From: JAFGUF01 sp040883315
Lineage (GTDB): Bacteria > Bacillota > Clostridia > Christensenellales > UMGS416
DNA: 64,000 bases
Assembly: GCA_040883315.1 (NCBI GenBank)
Contig: JBFLKU010000018.1
Span: forward strand, 15,899 to 79,898
Direction of reading: 5' to 3'
Of the stretch, positions 54,092 to 62,905 are shown one piece after another (the stretch's first letter is position 1; each line of letters opens with the position of its first letter). A program made the position numbers and the translations under genes. Under the pieces are notes generated by a model. It ran no database searches, had not been told where the DNA came from, and saw nothing but the letters and a program-made list of their open reading frames with translations.

Positions 54092-54610
54092 TTAGTTTTT
54101 CCAATTGTAAAACAATTGTTTATTATTTGCCAAAAACTCGTCTGATATCCTAATAGATTCTCCATCATCGGTTTTATCTCCACCGAGAATCGGAACTGGA
54201 TTACATCCGCCTTTTATAACTTCTACCTGATCTACAGTAAACCTATTTCCACAGTTTTGACAAACTAGAACATCGCCTTCCTGCACATAATATGCTCTCC
54301 CTGATCCCGTGCATACTTGGCACGTGTTAAGTGCAGTTCTAATTGTTCCGTCACTCGCTTTTATAGCAAGAACTTCCATATAAGTATCTTCAACTGTATA
54401 TGAGTAAAATGTGGCTTTATCGGTAACATCGGACTTTACTATAGTAATTCCTTCTCCCGCAGAGCTCTCAACTGCTTGGCTTTCACTAATAGGTGATTTT
54501 CTTGAAGGAGTGAATAAATAAGCTCCTACTAAAAAAACGATAATTATTGAAATAATTACAAATATCTCTTTGTGAGAATTATTTTTTGTCTTTTGATATT
54601 TTTTTGACAT
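54092..54610 (-). CDS. DUF2318 membrane-anchored protein
   Basis: A 172-residue protein with one N-terminal membrane anchor (FVIISIIIVFLVGAYLF, about 18-36) and an external domain. The domain has two CxxC pairs, NTCQVCTGSG near 108 and LVCQNCGNRF near 130, and GGCNPVPI, as in DUF2318, a family thought to bind metal or Fe-S. First gene of the copper operon, 21 bases before the HMA-SafE gene. GGAGG lies 5 bases before the ATG at 54610; an ATG four codons upstream overlaps it. Confidence 0.82.
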   Translation of the reverse strand: MSKKYQKTKNNSHKEIFVIISIIIVFLVGAYLFTPSRKSPISESQAVESSAGEGITIVKSDVTDKATFYSYTVEDTYMEVLAIKASDGTIRTALNTCQVCTGSGRAYYVQEGDVLVCQNCGNRFTVDQVEVIKGGCNPVPILGGDKTDDGESIRISDEFLANNKQLFYNWKN

Positions 54611-54768
54611 AAAAACCTCCATAACATTATTTATAAGAATAATATCAAGAATTTATGTATTTATTATGTAGATAAAAATCTTTTGCATATACATAATTTC
54701 TACACAAATAGATGATAAGATTATAAAAAATCAATAAGAAGAATTTCTTGCAAATGAAAGGAGCCAAT

Positions 54769-55002
54769 ATGTGGTATGGATTTTGTAGAAATGCCTTTAG
54801 TCTTGGTAGATTTCATAATTTAGGAGGATTGTATATGTTTTTAGGGTTATTAGTAGTAGTGCTAGTAGTTTATCTATTAGTCAAAAATACGAAGCCTAGC
54901 TTAAATTCGGACAATTCAGAATCAATTTTGAAAGAACGATTGGCAAAAGGCGAAATAAACGAAGAAGAATATGACAGCTTAATCAAAAAAGTTAGAAAAT
55001 AG
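54769..55002 (+). CDS. Small SHOCT-domain membrane protein
   Basis: A 77-residue protein with a membrane segment (about 27-45, MFLGLLVVVLVVYLLV) and a C-terminal SHOCT motif, ESILKERLAKGEINEEEYDS, a short helical pair of unknown function. AAGGAG precedes the ATG at 54769. It is divergent from the copper operon and shares its 158-base upstream region, so common control by the adjacent two-component system is possible. A terminator follows. Confidence 0.78.
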   Translation: MWYGFCRNAFSLGRFHNLGGLYMFLGLLVVVLVVYLLVKNTKPSLNSDNSESILKERLAKGEINEEEYDSLIKKVRK

Positions 55003-55041
55003 TATTTTTCTTCAGCAAGTAGTAACATTAATTAAATGCAA

Positions 55042-55090
55042 AAACAAAGAGCCGATATATTATCGACTCTTTGTTTTTTCTAATATATAA
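55042..55090 (+). terminator. Terminator after the SHOCT gene
   Basis: A 10-bp stem AAACAAAGAG/CTCTTTGTTT with an inner CGATA/TATCG pair is followed by TTTTTT. The remainder of the gap to 55182 shows no gene. Confidence 0.8.
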
Positions 55091-55160
55091 TATTTGCAAA
55101 TACTCGCCTAGGAAATAGACGGAAATTTCACTGCAACAAAAAAGTGGCTGTTACACCACT

Positions 55161-55203
55161 TAAAAAAATGAAAAAACTAATCCCAGACGATAAAATCGTC
55201 TGG
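55161..55203 (-). terminator. Terminator after the MmsB-type permease gene
   Basis: A perfect 9-bp stem CCAGACGAT/ATCGTCTGG with a 3-base loop (55183-55203) is followed on the minus strand by TTTTTTC and more T runs. It lies 18 bases past the permease stop. Confidence 0.8.
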
Positions 55204-55220
55204 AAATTAATATCTTATGT

Positions 55221-56396
55221 TTATTTGCTTCTGGATTTTGAATATACGTCGAATGCAACTGCCACCAACAAAACAAATCCTTTTATTGCTTGCTGCCAGT
55301 CTATGCTTACGCCAACAATTGACATACCGTTGTTCAAAACACCCATTAGCAATCCGCCGATAATAGCACCGACAACTGTTCCAACGCCGCCCGTGGTGGA
55401 TGCTCCACCAATAAAGCATGATGCTATAGCATCCAGCTCAAATCCATCACCTGCTTTTGGAGTAGCTGAATTCAATCTGCCCGTAAATACTATTCCTGCA
55501 AGTGCTGAAAGCAGACCCATGTTTACATATACCCAGAACAATACTTTCTTTGTTTTTACTCCTGATAGCTCAGCAGCCTTTGGGTTGCCGCCGTATGCAT
55601 ATATATGACGACCGGGTATTGTTTTTGTAGTAATAAATGTATAAATTAAAACCAATGCAACAACTAAAATCAAAACAGTTGGCAATCCTCTGTATTTTGC
55701 CAAAGAGTATGTGAATGCGTTAATTGCTATGCTTATGCCAACTAATTTGAAAACAAATCCTAAAGAACCCATCACTTTAAAATTATACTTCATTTTGTTT
55801 CTTCTTTTTATTATCTCATTAACAGCAAATATTACCGCCGCTAAGATACCTACAATTATCGCAAGCAAATTAATGCCTTCTATATTGGCAATATCAGGAA
55901 TGAAACCGGCTGCTAAGAAAGTGAAATTCGGAGGCATTGGTGCAAGTGATGTTCCCTTCAGAACAACCATTGTTAATCCTCTGAAAATAAGCATGCCCGC
56001 CAGGGTAGTTATAAAAGCAGGTATCCCTATATAAGCTATCCAAAATCCTTGCCATGCACCTATCAATACTCCAACACCTAGTGACATAAATATTGCCAAA
56101 ACAACAGGCACATCATTTTTAATTATCAGTATTGCTGAAATAGCACCAACGAAGCCTGCAACCGAACCAACAGAAAGGTCAATATTACCAACTGTCAGTA
56201 TGCATAGCAGCATTCCTGTTGCTAAAATCAAAACATATGCATTTTGCTGAATAAGATTGGAAATATTAAGTGGCATTAATAGAATCCCTTTATTCTCACC
56301 AGTAAAAAATTGAAAGAATATAATTACTCCAGCCAATGCTATCAACATAGCATATTGGCGAATATTATTTCTAAATACATTTTTAATATTGTTCAT
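55221..56396 (-). CDS. mmsB: Monosaccharide ABC permease, MmsB/XylH type
   Basis: A 391-residue permease with about ten membrane helices. The BPD_transp_2 motifs are visible: LATGMLLCILTVGNIDLSVG near residue 60, IPAFITTLAGMLIFRGLTMV near 123, YAYGGNPKAAELSGVKTKKV near 268 and DAIASCFIGGASTTGGVGTV near 323. The ATG overlaps the stop of the ATPase gene by one base (TAATG). With the ChvE-like receptor it forms a transporter of the multiple-monosaccharide (xylose, arabinose, galactose, glucose) type. Confidence 0.92.
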   Translation of the reverse strand: MNNIKNVFRNNIRQYAMLIALAGVIIFFQFFTGENKGILLMPLNISNLIQQNAYVLILATGMLLCILTVGNIDLSVGSVAGFVGAISAILIIKNDVPVVLAIFMSLGVGVLIGAWQGFWIAYIGIPAFITTLAGMLIFRGLTMVVLKGTSLAPMPPNFTFLAAGFIPDIANIEGINLLAIIVGILAAVIFAVNEIIKRRNKMKYNFKVMGSLGFVFKLVGISIAINAFTYSLAKYRGLPTVLILVVALVLIYTFITTKTIPGRHIYAYGGNPKAAELSGVKTKKVLFWVYVNMGLLSALAGIVFTGRLNSATPKAGDGFELDAIASCFIGGASTTGGVGTVVGAIIGGLLMGVLNNGMSIVGVSIDWQQAIKGFVLLVAVAFDVYSKSRSK

Positions 56397-57940
56397 TATC
56401 GTGTTCCCTCCCTGTTGCTTTCCATTATACAGTGCATTATGCTTTCCTGGGAGGCTTCGCCTGCTCCCATCTCTCCTACTATTCTTCCTTCATTCATTAC
56501 ATAGATTCTGTCACACATACCTAATATTTCAGGTAGTTCAGACGATATCATTATAATGGATTTTCCCTTTTCTGCCAACTCATTTATTATGGTGTATATT
56601 TCATACTTGGCTCCTACGTCTATTCCACGAGTAGGCTCATCCAGTATTAATACATCAGGATCAGCGTATATCCATTTACTAAATACAACCTTTTGCTGAT
56701 TTCCACCAGATAGACTTCTTACTTTTTGCTCTATGCTGGATGATTTAATATTTAGTTTATCTCTATATTCAGCTCCTACTTGCACTTCCTTGTTTTCATC
56801 AATTATGACTTTACCAGCAAGGCTTTTTAGTGATGCTAAAGAAATATTATGCTTGATATCATCTATCAGTATCAATCCAGCACCTTTTCTGTCCTCTGTT
56901 GCATACACTATACCGTTGTCAATAGCATCGCTTATATGATGCAGTGACAGCTCTTTACCGTCTTTAATAATCGTACCGGTTATTTTTTGTCCATAGGCTT
57001 TTCCGAAAACGCTCATGGCAAATTCCGTTCTTCCGGCACCCATCAGTCCTGCTATTCCCACTACTTCGCCGCTTTTTACATTGATATTGATATTTCGTAA
57101 AATTTGCTTATAGCTATCCAAAGGATCGAATGCATTCCAGTCTTTTACTTCAAAGGTAACTTCTCCGACCTTATGAGTTCTTTTTGGGAATCTATCTACC
57201 AGCTCTCTGCCAACCATTCCCTTTATTATGCGAGCTTCTGTAATATCATCTACTCCACGAATCAATGTGTCCACTGTAGCTCCATCACGTATTACTGTGA
57301 TTTCGTCTGCCACAGCTGTCACTTCATTCAGCTTATGTGAAATAATTATGCTGGTGATATCATGATTTTCTTTTAGATCAACCAATAAATCAAGTAAATG
57401 CTCAGAGTCGCTTTCGTTCAACGCTGCTGTTGGTTCATCTAAAATTAATATTTTAACATCCTTTGCCAAGGCTTTTATAATCTCAACTAATTGCTGCTTG
57501 CCCAGCCCGATATCCTTGATTTTTGTTTCTGGGCTTTCGTGCAGTCCCACTTTTTTAAACATTTCCAAAGCTTTCAGCTTTGTTTGATTCCAGTCAATAA
57601 TACCATTTTGTGTCTGTTCATTTCCCAGAAAAACATTTTCTGCTATTGATAAGCTAGGTATTAGTGCAAGCTCCTGATGAATGATAGCAATCTGTTTTGC
57701 TTCACTGTCTGCTATCCCTTTAAAATTACATACTTCGCCTTCTACTATTATGTCTCCCTCGTATGTTCCATGGGGATAAACTCCGCTCAAAATATTCATA
57801 AGAGTAGATTTACCAGCTCCATTTTCTCCAACTAAAGCGTGAATATGGTTTTTTTTCACCTGAAAGCTAACATTGTCCAAAGCTTTTACACCAGGGAATA
57901 TTTTTGTAATATTTTTCATTTCTAGAATAAAATCTGACAT
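56396..57940 (-). CDS. mmsA: Monosaccharide ABC ATPase with two nucleotide domains, MmsA/XylG type
   Basis: A 514-residue double ATPase. Domain one has Walker A GENGAGKST near 38, signature GLGKQQLVEI and Walker B ILILDEPTAAL. Domain two has the degenerate Walker A GLMGAGRTEF near 295, signature LSGGNQQKVVFSKW and VLILDEPTRGID. This is normal for the RbsA/XylG group. The frame begins with a GTG two codons earlier, but this overlaps GAGGTG; the ATG at 57940 is chosen. It lies 100 bases after the binding protein gene, separated by a hairpin. Confidence 0.92.
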   Translation of the reverse strand: MSDFILEMKNITKIFPGVKALDNVSFQVKKNHIHALVGENGAGKSTLMNILSGVYPHGTYEGDIIVEGEVCNFKGIADSEAKQIAIIHQELALIPSLSIAENVFLGNEQTQNGIIDWNQTKLKALEMFKKVGLHESPETKIKDIGLGKQQLVEIIKALAKDVKILILDEPTAALNESDSEHLLDLLVDLKENHDITSIIISHKLNEVTAVADEITVIRDGATVDTLIRGVDDITEARIIKGMVGRELVDRFPKRTHKVGEVTFEVKDWNAFDPLDSYKQILRNININVKSGEVVGIAGLMGAGRTEFAMSVFGKAYGQKITGTIIKDGKELSLHHISDAIDNGIVYATEDRKGAGLILIDDIKHNISLASLKSLAGKVIIDENKEVQVGAEYRDKLNIKSSSIEQKVRSLSGGNQQKVVFSKWIYADPDVLILDEPTRGIDVGAKYEIYTIINELAEKGKSIIMISSELPEILGMCDRIYVMNEGRIVGEMGAGEASQESIMHCIMESNREGTR

Positions 57941-57974
57941 AGTCACACCTCTATCTTATAATCATAGTACTTAA

Positions 57975-58002
57975 ATCGGTCAGCGGATTGCCGCTGACCG
58001 AT
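57975..58002 (-). terminator. Hairpin between chvE-like and mmsA genes (partial terminator)
   Basis: A perfect 12-bp stem ATCGGTCAGCGG/CCGCTGACCGAT with a 4-base loop, with only a short TTTAAG tail. It is likely to lower read-through from the binding protein gene into the membrane genes. Confidence 0.75.
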
Positions 58003-58043
58003 AATTCCACCTATTTTAGCAAAAACTAATCATTGATTAAATC

Positions 58044-59174
58044 TTAGTCTAAGTCATCAGGATTAATATAACCTGAATCTATCAATAATTCTTCATAGTT
58101 TTCAACTGTTACTGTTAGAGGTGCACACAGGAATGAAGGAACAACTTTAACGCCGTTATCATATGTTTCTGTGTCATTGATTTCTGGTTCTTCGCCTGCT
58201 AGAACTGCGTCAACCATGCCAGCTGCAACTTCTGCCAAAGTTCTTGTGTCTTTGAAGATAGTTGAATATTGTTCGCCAGCTATCATTGATTTAACTGATG
58301 CAACTTCTGCATCTTGTCCTGTAACTACTGGTAGATTTTCACCTGGTACAAATCCGAAAGATTTTAGAGCTGAAAGGATACCGATTGATATTCCATCATA
58401 TGGTGAAAGTACGCCGTGTAGAGGTGTGCCGTCTGAATAATTAGCAGCTAGGATACCGTCCATACGTTGTTGTGCAACTGCACCGTCCCAACGAAGTGTT
58501 CCCACTTCTTCTTGTGTTGTTTGTCCTGATGGTACTGATATTTCACCAGCATCGATCATTGGTTGAAGTACGCTCATAGCGCCATTGAAGAAATAGAATG
58601 AGTTTGTGTCGTCTGGTGAGCCAGCAAATAGTTCAACATTGTATGGGCCTTCGCCGTTAGCTTTTAGACCATCTACTAGAGATGATGCCTGTTGAACACC
58701 TACTAGGAAGTTGTCAAATGTTGCATAATAGCTTACTGCTTCTGTATTTACTAACAAACGGTCATAAGCGATGATTTTAACGCCGTCTTTGCCAGCTTGG
58801 TCTAGTGTTGCTGACAATGTTGATCCGTCAACAGCAGCGATAACTAGAACGTCTGCGCCTTTTGTCAACATGTTCTCGATTTGTGACTTTTGAGCTTGGA
58901 TATCATCCTCAGCATATTGAAGGTCAACTTTATATCCTTTATCTTCTAGGATTTTCTTCATGTTGTTACCATCAGAAATCCAACGTTCTGAAGATTGTGT
59001 AGGCATTGAAATACCAACGTAGCCTTTTTCTTCAACTACTGGTGCCTCTTCTTTAACCTCTTCTTTTGTTGCGTCATCTTTAGTATCTGGTGTTGTTGTG
59101 TCAGCTTTGTCTTGGCATGCTGCAAATGAGAACACAAGTACTAATGCTAGCATTACTAATAATAGCTTTTTCAT
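58044..59174 (-). CDS. chvE: ChvE-like sugar-binding lipoprotein
   Basis: A 376-residue lipoprotein with signal KKLLLVMLALVLVFSFAAC and cysteine near 20, an acidic threonine-rich linker to about residue 50, then the type I periplasmic binding fold. Family motifs: VGISMPTQSSERWISDG, DVLVIAAVDGSTLSATLD, IIAYDRLL near 130 and VTGQDAEVASVKSMIAGEQY near 290. It binds aldoses for the MmsAB membrane complex. Codon use is more GC-balanced than in neighbours, as expected of a highly expressed gene. Confidence 0.93.
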   Translation of the reverse strand: MKKLLLVMLALVLVFSFAACQDKADTTTPDTKDDATKEEVKEEAPVVEEKGYVGISMPTQSSERWISDGNNMKKILEDKGYKVDLQYAEDDIQAQKSQIENMLTKGADVLVIAAVDGSTLSATLDQAGKDGVKIIAYDRLLVNTEAVSYYATFDNFLVGVQQASSLVDGLKANGEGPYNVELFAGSPDDTNSFYFFNGAMSVLQPMIDAGEISVPSGQTTQEEVGTLRWDGAVAQQRMDGILAANYSDGTPLHGVLSPYDGISIGILSALKSFGFVPGENLPVVTGQDAEVASVKSMIAGEQYSTIFKDTRTLAEVAAGMVDAVLAGEEPEINDTETYDNGVKVVPSFLCAPLTVTVENYEELLIDSGYINPDDLD

Positions 59175-59275
59175 TTACTCCGATTCCTCTTTTCGTTTAT
59201 TTTCATTGTGCTATTGCACAAACTTAATTCTTTTCAAAACAATAAAATTCACATAAAACAAACACTCATCAATTA

Positions 59276-59320
59276 TCGTTTCTTTCGTTTGTGTTCGTTT
59301 TAATTGCGTTGTCTTTCGTT
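59276..59320. promoter_or_regulatory. Phased DeoR-type operator array
   Basis: The core CGTT, mostly within TTTCGTTT, recurs at 59277, 59286, 59296, 59307 and 59317, steps of 9-11 bases, so all copies face the same side of the helix. The array sits directly downstream of the chvE-like promoter. A related AACGAAAG lies at 59480-59486 before the DeoR gene. Confidence 0.65.
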
Positions 59321-59329
59321 TTTTTTCAT

Positions 59330-59357
59330 ATTATCACTGTTATTATACATTTGTCAA
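59330..59357 (-). promoter_or_regulatory. Promoter of the chvE-like operon
   Basis: On the minus strand TTGACA (59357-59352), 16 bases and GATAAT (59335-59330), or TAATAT two bases further with an 18-base spacer. The remaining part of 59358-59495 is AT-rich, with the regulator promoter presumably inside. Confidence 0.75.
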
Positions 59358-59495
59358 CAGATTTTTATGCAATATGCTCATTTTTTTTAGCTTTTTTATG
59401 TTAATATGCCTTACAAGGGTCTTTTTTGTTTTATAATTATTGTATATTTATATTCGTTGTAGTATTATATTTATATTAAAACGAAAGTGCAGTTT

Positions 59496-60266
59496 ATGTT
59501 TGCAGTAGAAAGAAAAAACTTAATAAAGCGTTTTTTAGCTGAAAATAAAAAGGTTTCTGTTGCCAAGCTAAGTGAGCTGCTGGAAGTTTCCGAAGTGACT
59601 ATCCGCCGCGACCTTGAAGTGCTTGAAAAGACAGGATTCCTACAAAGAACCCATGGCGGTGCAGTTTTGGTGGAGGAGTCTCTTCACAATTCAATCCCCG
59701 AAAATAACAACATAGTAGATCAAAGATACACGGAGATTGCCAACACAGCTTTCAGCCTTGTTTCAGACAACGATACTATTTTGCTGACAAGCGGAAAGGT
59801 GAATGTTCAGATTGCAAAAAGGCTGACACAAAAGTCCAACCTTACCGTTGTAACAAACGATCTTTATATAGCTATGGAGTTTTCATCATCCCCGTTGAAC
59901 AAGCTCATTATGCTCGGAGGCGATTTATCCGGCAATGCCGTCTACGGTCAACTTACCCTAAATAATTTGAATGATTTCGCCCTAAAGCACGTTTTTGCCG
60001 AAGTAAGCGGAATAAGCAAAGACAACGGTATAAGCGTGAATAGCATCAGCAAAGCATCGCTTATTCAGCAGGCTTGCAAAAACACCAAAATAATCACTGT
60101 GGTGTGTACTGCCGAAAATTTCGATAAAGACTCACTATATAGAGTCGGCCCGATAACTATGCCAAGGAGAATAATAACCAATCCTAACCTAAGCGATGAT
60201 TATAAGAAGTTCATTTATGAATCGAATATTCAGCTTTATACATCTGTAGATTTATACGAAGGCTAG
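59496..60266 (+). CDS. DeoR-family transcriptional regulator
   Basis: A 256-residue regulator. Residues 3-60 form the DeoR winged helix-turn-helix (KKVSVAKLSELLEVSEVTIR, RDLEVLEKTGFLQRTHGGAV). The rest is the sugar-phosphate sensor domain, including TNDLYIAMEFSS, KLIMLGGDLSGNAVYG and an SGISKDNGIS stretch. It is divergent from the chvE-like operon and probably represses it through the phased repeats. The ATG at 59496 is preferred over a GTG at 59487, though neither has a good ribosome site. Confidence 0.85.
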   Translation: MFAVERKNLIKRFLAENKKVSVAKLSELLEVSEVTIRRDLEVLEKTGFLQRTHGGAVLVEESLHNSIPENNNIVDQRYTEIANTAFSLVSDNDTILLTSGKVNVQIAKRLTQKSNLTVVTNDLYIAMEFSSSPLNKLIMLGGDLSGNAVYGQLTLNNLNDFALKHVFAEVSGISKDNGISVNSISKASLIQQACKNTKIITVVCTAENFDKDSLYRVGPITMPRRIITNPNLSDDYKKFIYESNIQLYTSVDLYEG

Positions 60267-60313
60267 CAATAATAGATTTTGTGAAATCTATATATGTAAA
60301 TGGAGGCATGCTA

Positions 60314-61801
60314 ATGGAATATCCTTTGCTCAAATTGGATAATATAACAAAAAAAATTGAAGATTTTACTCTTTCTAATATAGATATAGAATTAAACTCC
60401 GGTGAAGTCCATATGATAATGGGTGAAAATGGATCGGGCAAGAGCTTGATGATGCAGATAGCCAGCGGATTTATCGGGGCAGACGGCGGAAGCATATATT
60501 ATCGCGGCAATTTGGTGAAGAACACCAATGGTAATTCAAACCTTTTAGACAACACAATATATATACGTCAAGATGCTACAATGCTTAAAACACTGAGCAT
60601 CCCTGAGAATATTTATTTTCAAAGCATCCCCTATAAATCCAGATTTCTTAAAATAATAGACTATAATCAGCTAAAAGACAGATGCAAGAAGCTTATTGAC
60701 GAATTCAATCTGCCTTTTACGGTAGAGCATGAAGTAAAATCTTTGGGTCTCGCCCAGCGTCAGATAGCCGAGATCTGCCGCGCGTATGTATCCAATGCAG
60801 ATATTATAATTTTGGATGAACCAACTGCAGCATTGACAGAATATGAACAAAACATACTGTATGAAATGATAAACAAAATAAAAGAGCGAGGCAGCGGCAT
60901 ATTCTACATCACACATTCATTGGATGAAGTGTTTTCAGTTGGTGACAAGATATCTGTTATAAAAAACGGGGCATTAGTCGGTACAAAGAATTTGAAAGAG
61001 TGCACTCGCGAGACTATAATCAGCATGCTCTCCGGAATTTACCATGCTAATAGATACCCAAAATTAAATGTTGATATTGGCAACGTGATTTATTCAATAT
61101 CCAATCTCCACTACTCTAATAAACTAGTAAACATTAATCTGAGCCTTAGAAAAGGAGAAATAATTGGTATTACAGGTCTTGCAGGCTCCGGAAGAACCCT
61201 CCTTGCCAATTGCATTTTTGGTGCGGCTGATTATGACAAAGGAAATGTAGAGCTAAATAATAAACCAGTAAAAATAACAAACCCATTTGATGCCATAGAA
61301 AACGGTATAGCTTTAGTGCCGGAGGACAGGCTTGATGAGAGCATATTTAGATACTTGGACATATTCGAAAATGTTGCTTTTTCTTCATTAAGACGCTTCA
61401 AGGGGCTATTAGGTATAGATAATAAATTCTTAGAACAAGTCGTTTCCACATACATCAGCAAGCTAAACATCCCAAAAGAGAGCAGCTCAAATATTTTGGA
61501 ATACAGCGGCGGCAACCAGCAGAAAGCCATACTCGCAAAGTGGATAATGTCCAGAGCAAAAATATTCGTACTGGATGAGCCTACCCGTGGAGTAGACAAC
61601 GCCTCTAAAATTGACATTTATAATTCAATAGGTGACCTCGCCAGCAAAGGTGCAGGCATCATTATGATATCCTCTGATATTGAAGAAATATTGGGCATAT
61701 GCGACAAAGTTTGCGTGCTCTCAAACCAGACAATCGTATCATGCGAGCCTGTGGAAAACATGACAAAAGAAAAAATAATTCAGCTATCAATAGCTGAATA
61801 A
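60314..61801 (+). CDS. Orphan two-domain sugar ABC ATPase, RbsA/MglA type
   Basis: A 495-residue ATPase. Domain one: Walker A GENGSGKS near 36, a divergent signature SLGLAQRQIAEI and Walker B IIILDEPTAAL. Domain two: GLAGSGRTLLANCIFG near 285, YSGGNQQKAILAKW and IFVLDEPTRGVDNASKIDIY. Both keep the residues usual in RbsA-type proteins. No permease or binding protein gene follows, and the chvE-like system has its own ATPase. It is 47 bases after the DeoR gene, probably co-transcribed. GGAGG sets the ATG at 60314 rather than two earlier in-frame starts. Confidence 0.85.
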   Translation: MEYPLLKLDNITKKIEDFTLSNIDIELNSGEVHMIMGENGSGKSLMMQIASGFIGADGGSIYYRGNLVKNTNGNSNLLDNTIYIRQDATMLKTLSIPENIYFQSIPYKSRFLKIIDYNQLKDRCKKLIDEFNLPFTVEHEVKSLGLAQRQIAEICRAYVSNADIIILDEPTAALTEYEQNILYEMINKIKERGSGIFYITHSLDEVFSVGDKISVIKNGALVGTKNLKECTRETIISMLSGIYHANRYPKLNVDIGNVIYSISNLHYSNKLVNINLSLRKGEIIGITGLAGSGRTLLANCIFGAADYDKGNVELNNKPVKITNPFDAIENGIALVPEDRLDESIFRYLDIFENVAFSSLRRFKGLLGIDNKFLEQVVSTYISKLNIPKESSSNILEYSGGNQQKAILAKWIMSRAKIFVLDEPTRGVDNASKIDIYNSIGDLASKGAGIIMISSDIEEILGICDKVCVLSNQTIVSCEPVENMTKEKIIQLSIAE

Positions 61802-61828
61802 ATTCCATTAAAGAAATTATACATTAGC

Positions 61829-62836
61829 CTATGCCAGCCTATCTATAGAGCTTAGGTTTATTTCGTGAACTAATTCCTTACCGTGTATAAAACTCTTTGC
61901 ATCCTCTATCATATACTCGACCATTCTTTCCAGTTCGTTGTTTTGACTGCCGGCAATATGAGGATTGATAAATATATTGTCCACTCCCCAAAATGGGCAG
62001 CTTTCATCTGGAGGTTCTGGATATGTAACATCTAGTAAAGCACAGGATTGAGGTCTCTTTTTCATAGCATCAGCCAAATCAGCTTCCACCACCTGCTGTC
62101 CTCTTCCACTATTTATAAAAACAACTTGTTTGCCCATTAAATCAAAAAGCCTCTTGTCGTAGAATCCTCGAGTCTGTGAATTGTTTGCTATATGGTTTGT
62201 TATAATATCGCATTCCGAGAAAATTTCTTCAAGGCTCGCCTTCTGCACACCTAGTTTTTCTGCATCTTCTTCAGTAAGGCTGCGAGAATAAAGTAAAATC
62301 TTAAGCTTATTGTCTTTAAAATTAGAAAGCAGCTCTATCACCTTTCTACCAATTGCTCCGCTTCCTACAATGCCTATTTTAATATTGTAAAAGCCCTTTA
62401 CAGGTATTACTAATTCTTTTTTAGGCTGCCACTCTTCTGGTCTATTAATCCGTGATAGGAAAACGCCTTTTATTCCTAAAATCATTTGTGAAACCACATA
62501 CTCAGCCACCGGCACTGCATTTGCCCGCCATGCTCCGCATACTTTTATACCGCATTCCAAAAACGGCTCAGCAAAATACTTTACGGAGCCTCCAACATAA
62601 AATAGCACTTTTAGATTAGGTAAATTTTCTCTTATTTCATCAGCAGAAAAGCTTTCAATTCCCCACGTAGCAAATATCGCTTCCACATCCGAAAAATCAT
62701 TTGAAGAGGAAAGTATATCTTCTTTTTTATATATTATATCTGTAATAGTAAAGTTTCGGCTGATTTCTTCTATCTTCGTACTGTTGTATACCGATTCTCC
62801 TCTTTCTCTCCACGCTGTGACTACTATTGCTCGCAT
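61829..62836 (-). CDS. D-isomer-specific 2-hydroxyacid dehydrogenase family protein
   Basis: A 335-residue dehydrogenase. The NAD motif GIVGSGAIGRKVIELL lies near 155. The catalytic set is visible but slightly unusual: the arginine in NNSQTRGFYDKRLF near 225, FINSGRGQQVVEADLADAM near 245, glutamate in VTYPEPPDESCPFWG near 273 and histidine in INPHIAGSQN near 292. It reduces a 2-keto acid, unknown which; hydroxypyruvate or a sugar-derived keto acid is possible. Convergent with the ABC ATPase gene, 27 bases apart with no terminator seen. Confidence 0.85.
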   Translation of the reverse strand: MRAIVVTAWRERGESVYNSTKIEEISRNFTITDIIYKKEDILSSSNDFSDVEAIFATWGIESFSADEIRENLPNLKVLFYVGGSVKYFAEPFLECGIKVCGAWRANAVPVAEYVVSQMILGIKGVFLSRINRPEEWQPKKELVIPVKGFYNIKIGIVGSGAIGRKVIELLSNFKDNKLKILLYSRSLTEEDAEKLGVQKASLEEIFSECDIITNHIANNSQTRGFYDKRLFDLMGKQVVFINSGRGQQVVEADLADAMKKRPQSCALLDVTYPEPPDESCPFWGVDNIFINPHIAGSQNNELERMVEYMIEDAKSFIHGKELVHEINLSSIDRLA

Positions 62837-62905
62837 ACCGATACCTTTCCATATATCTATATAATTATTATCTTTAGATCAGTATTTCAGTGTTTTAAAT
62901 AAGTA

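Noticed and set aside
55126..55160. Small inverted repeat AGTGG/CCACT as a separate regulatory RNA
   Set aside because: Only a 5-bp stem, and it lies beside stronger terminators; no further structure visible.
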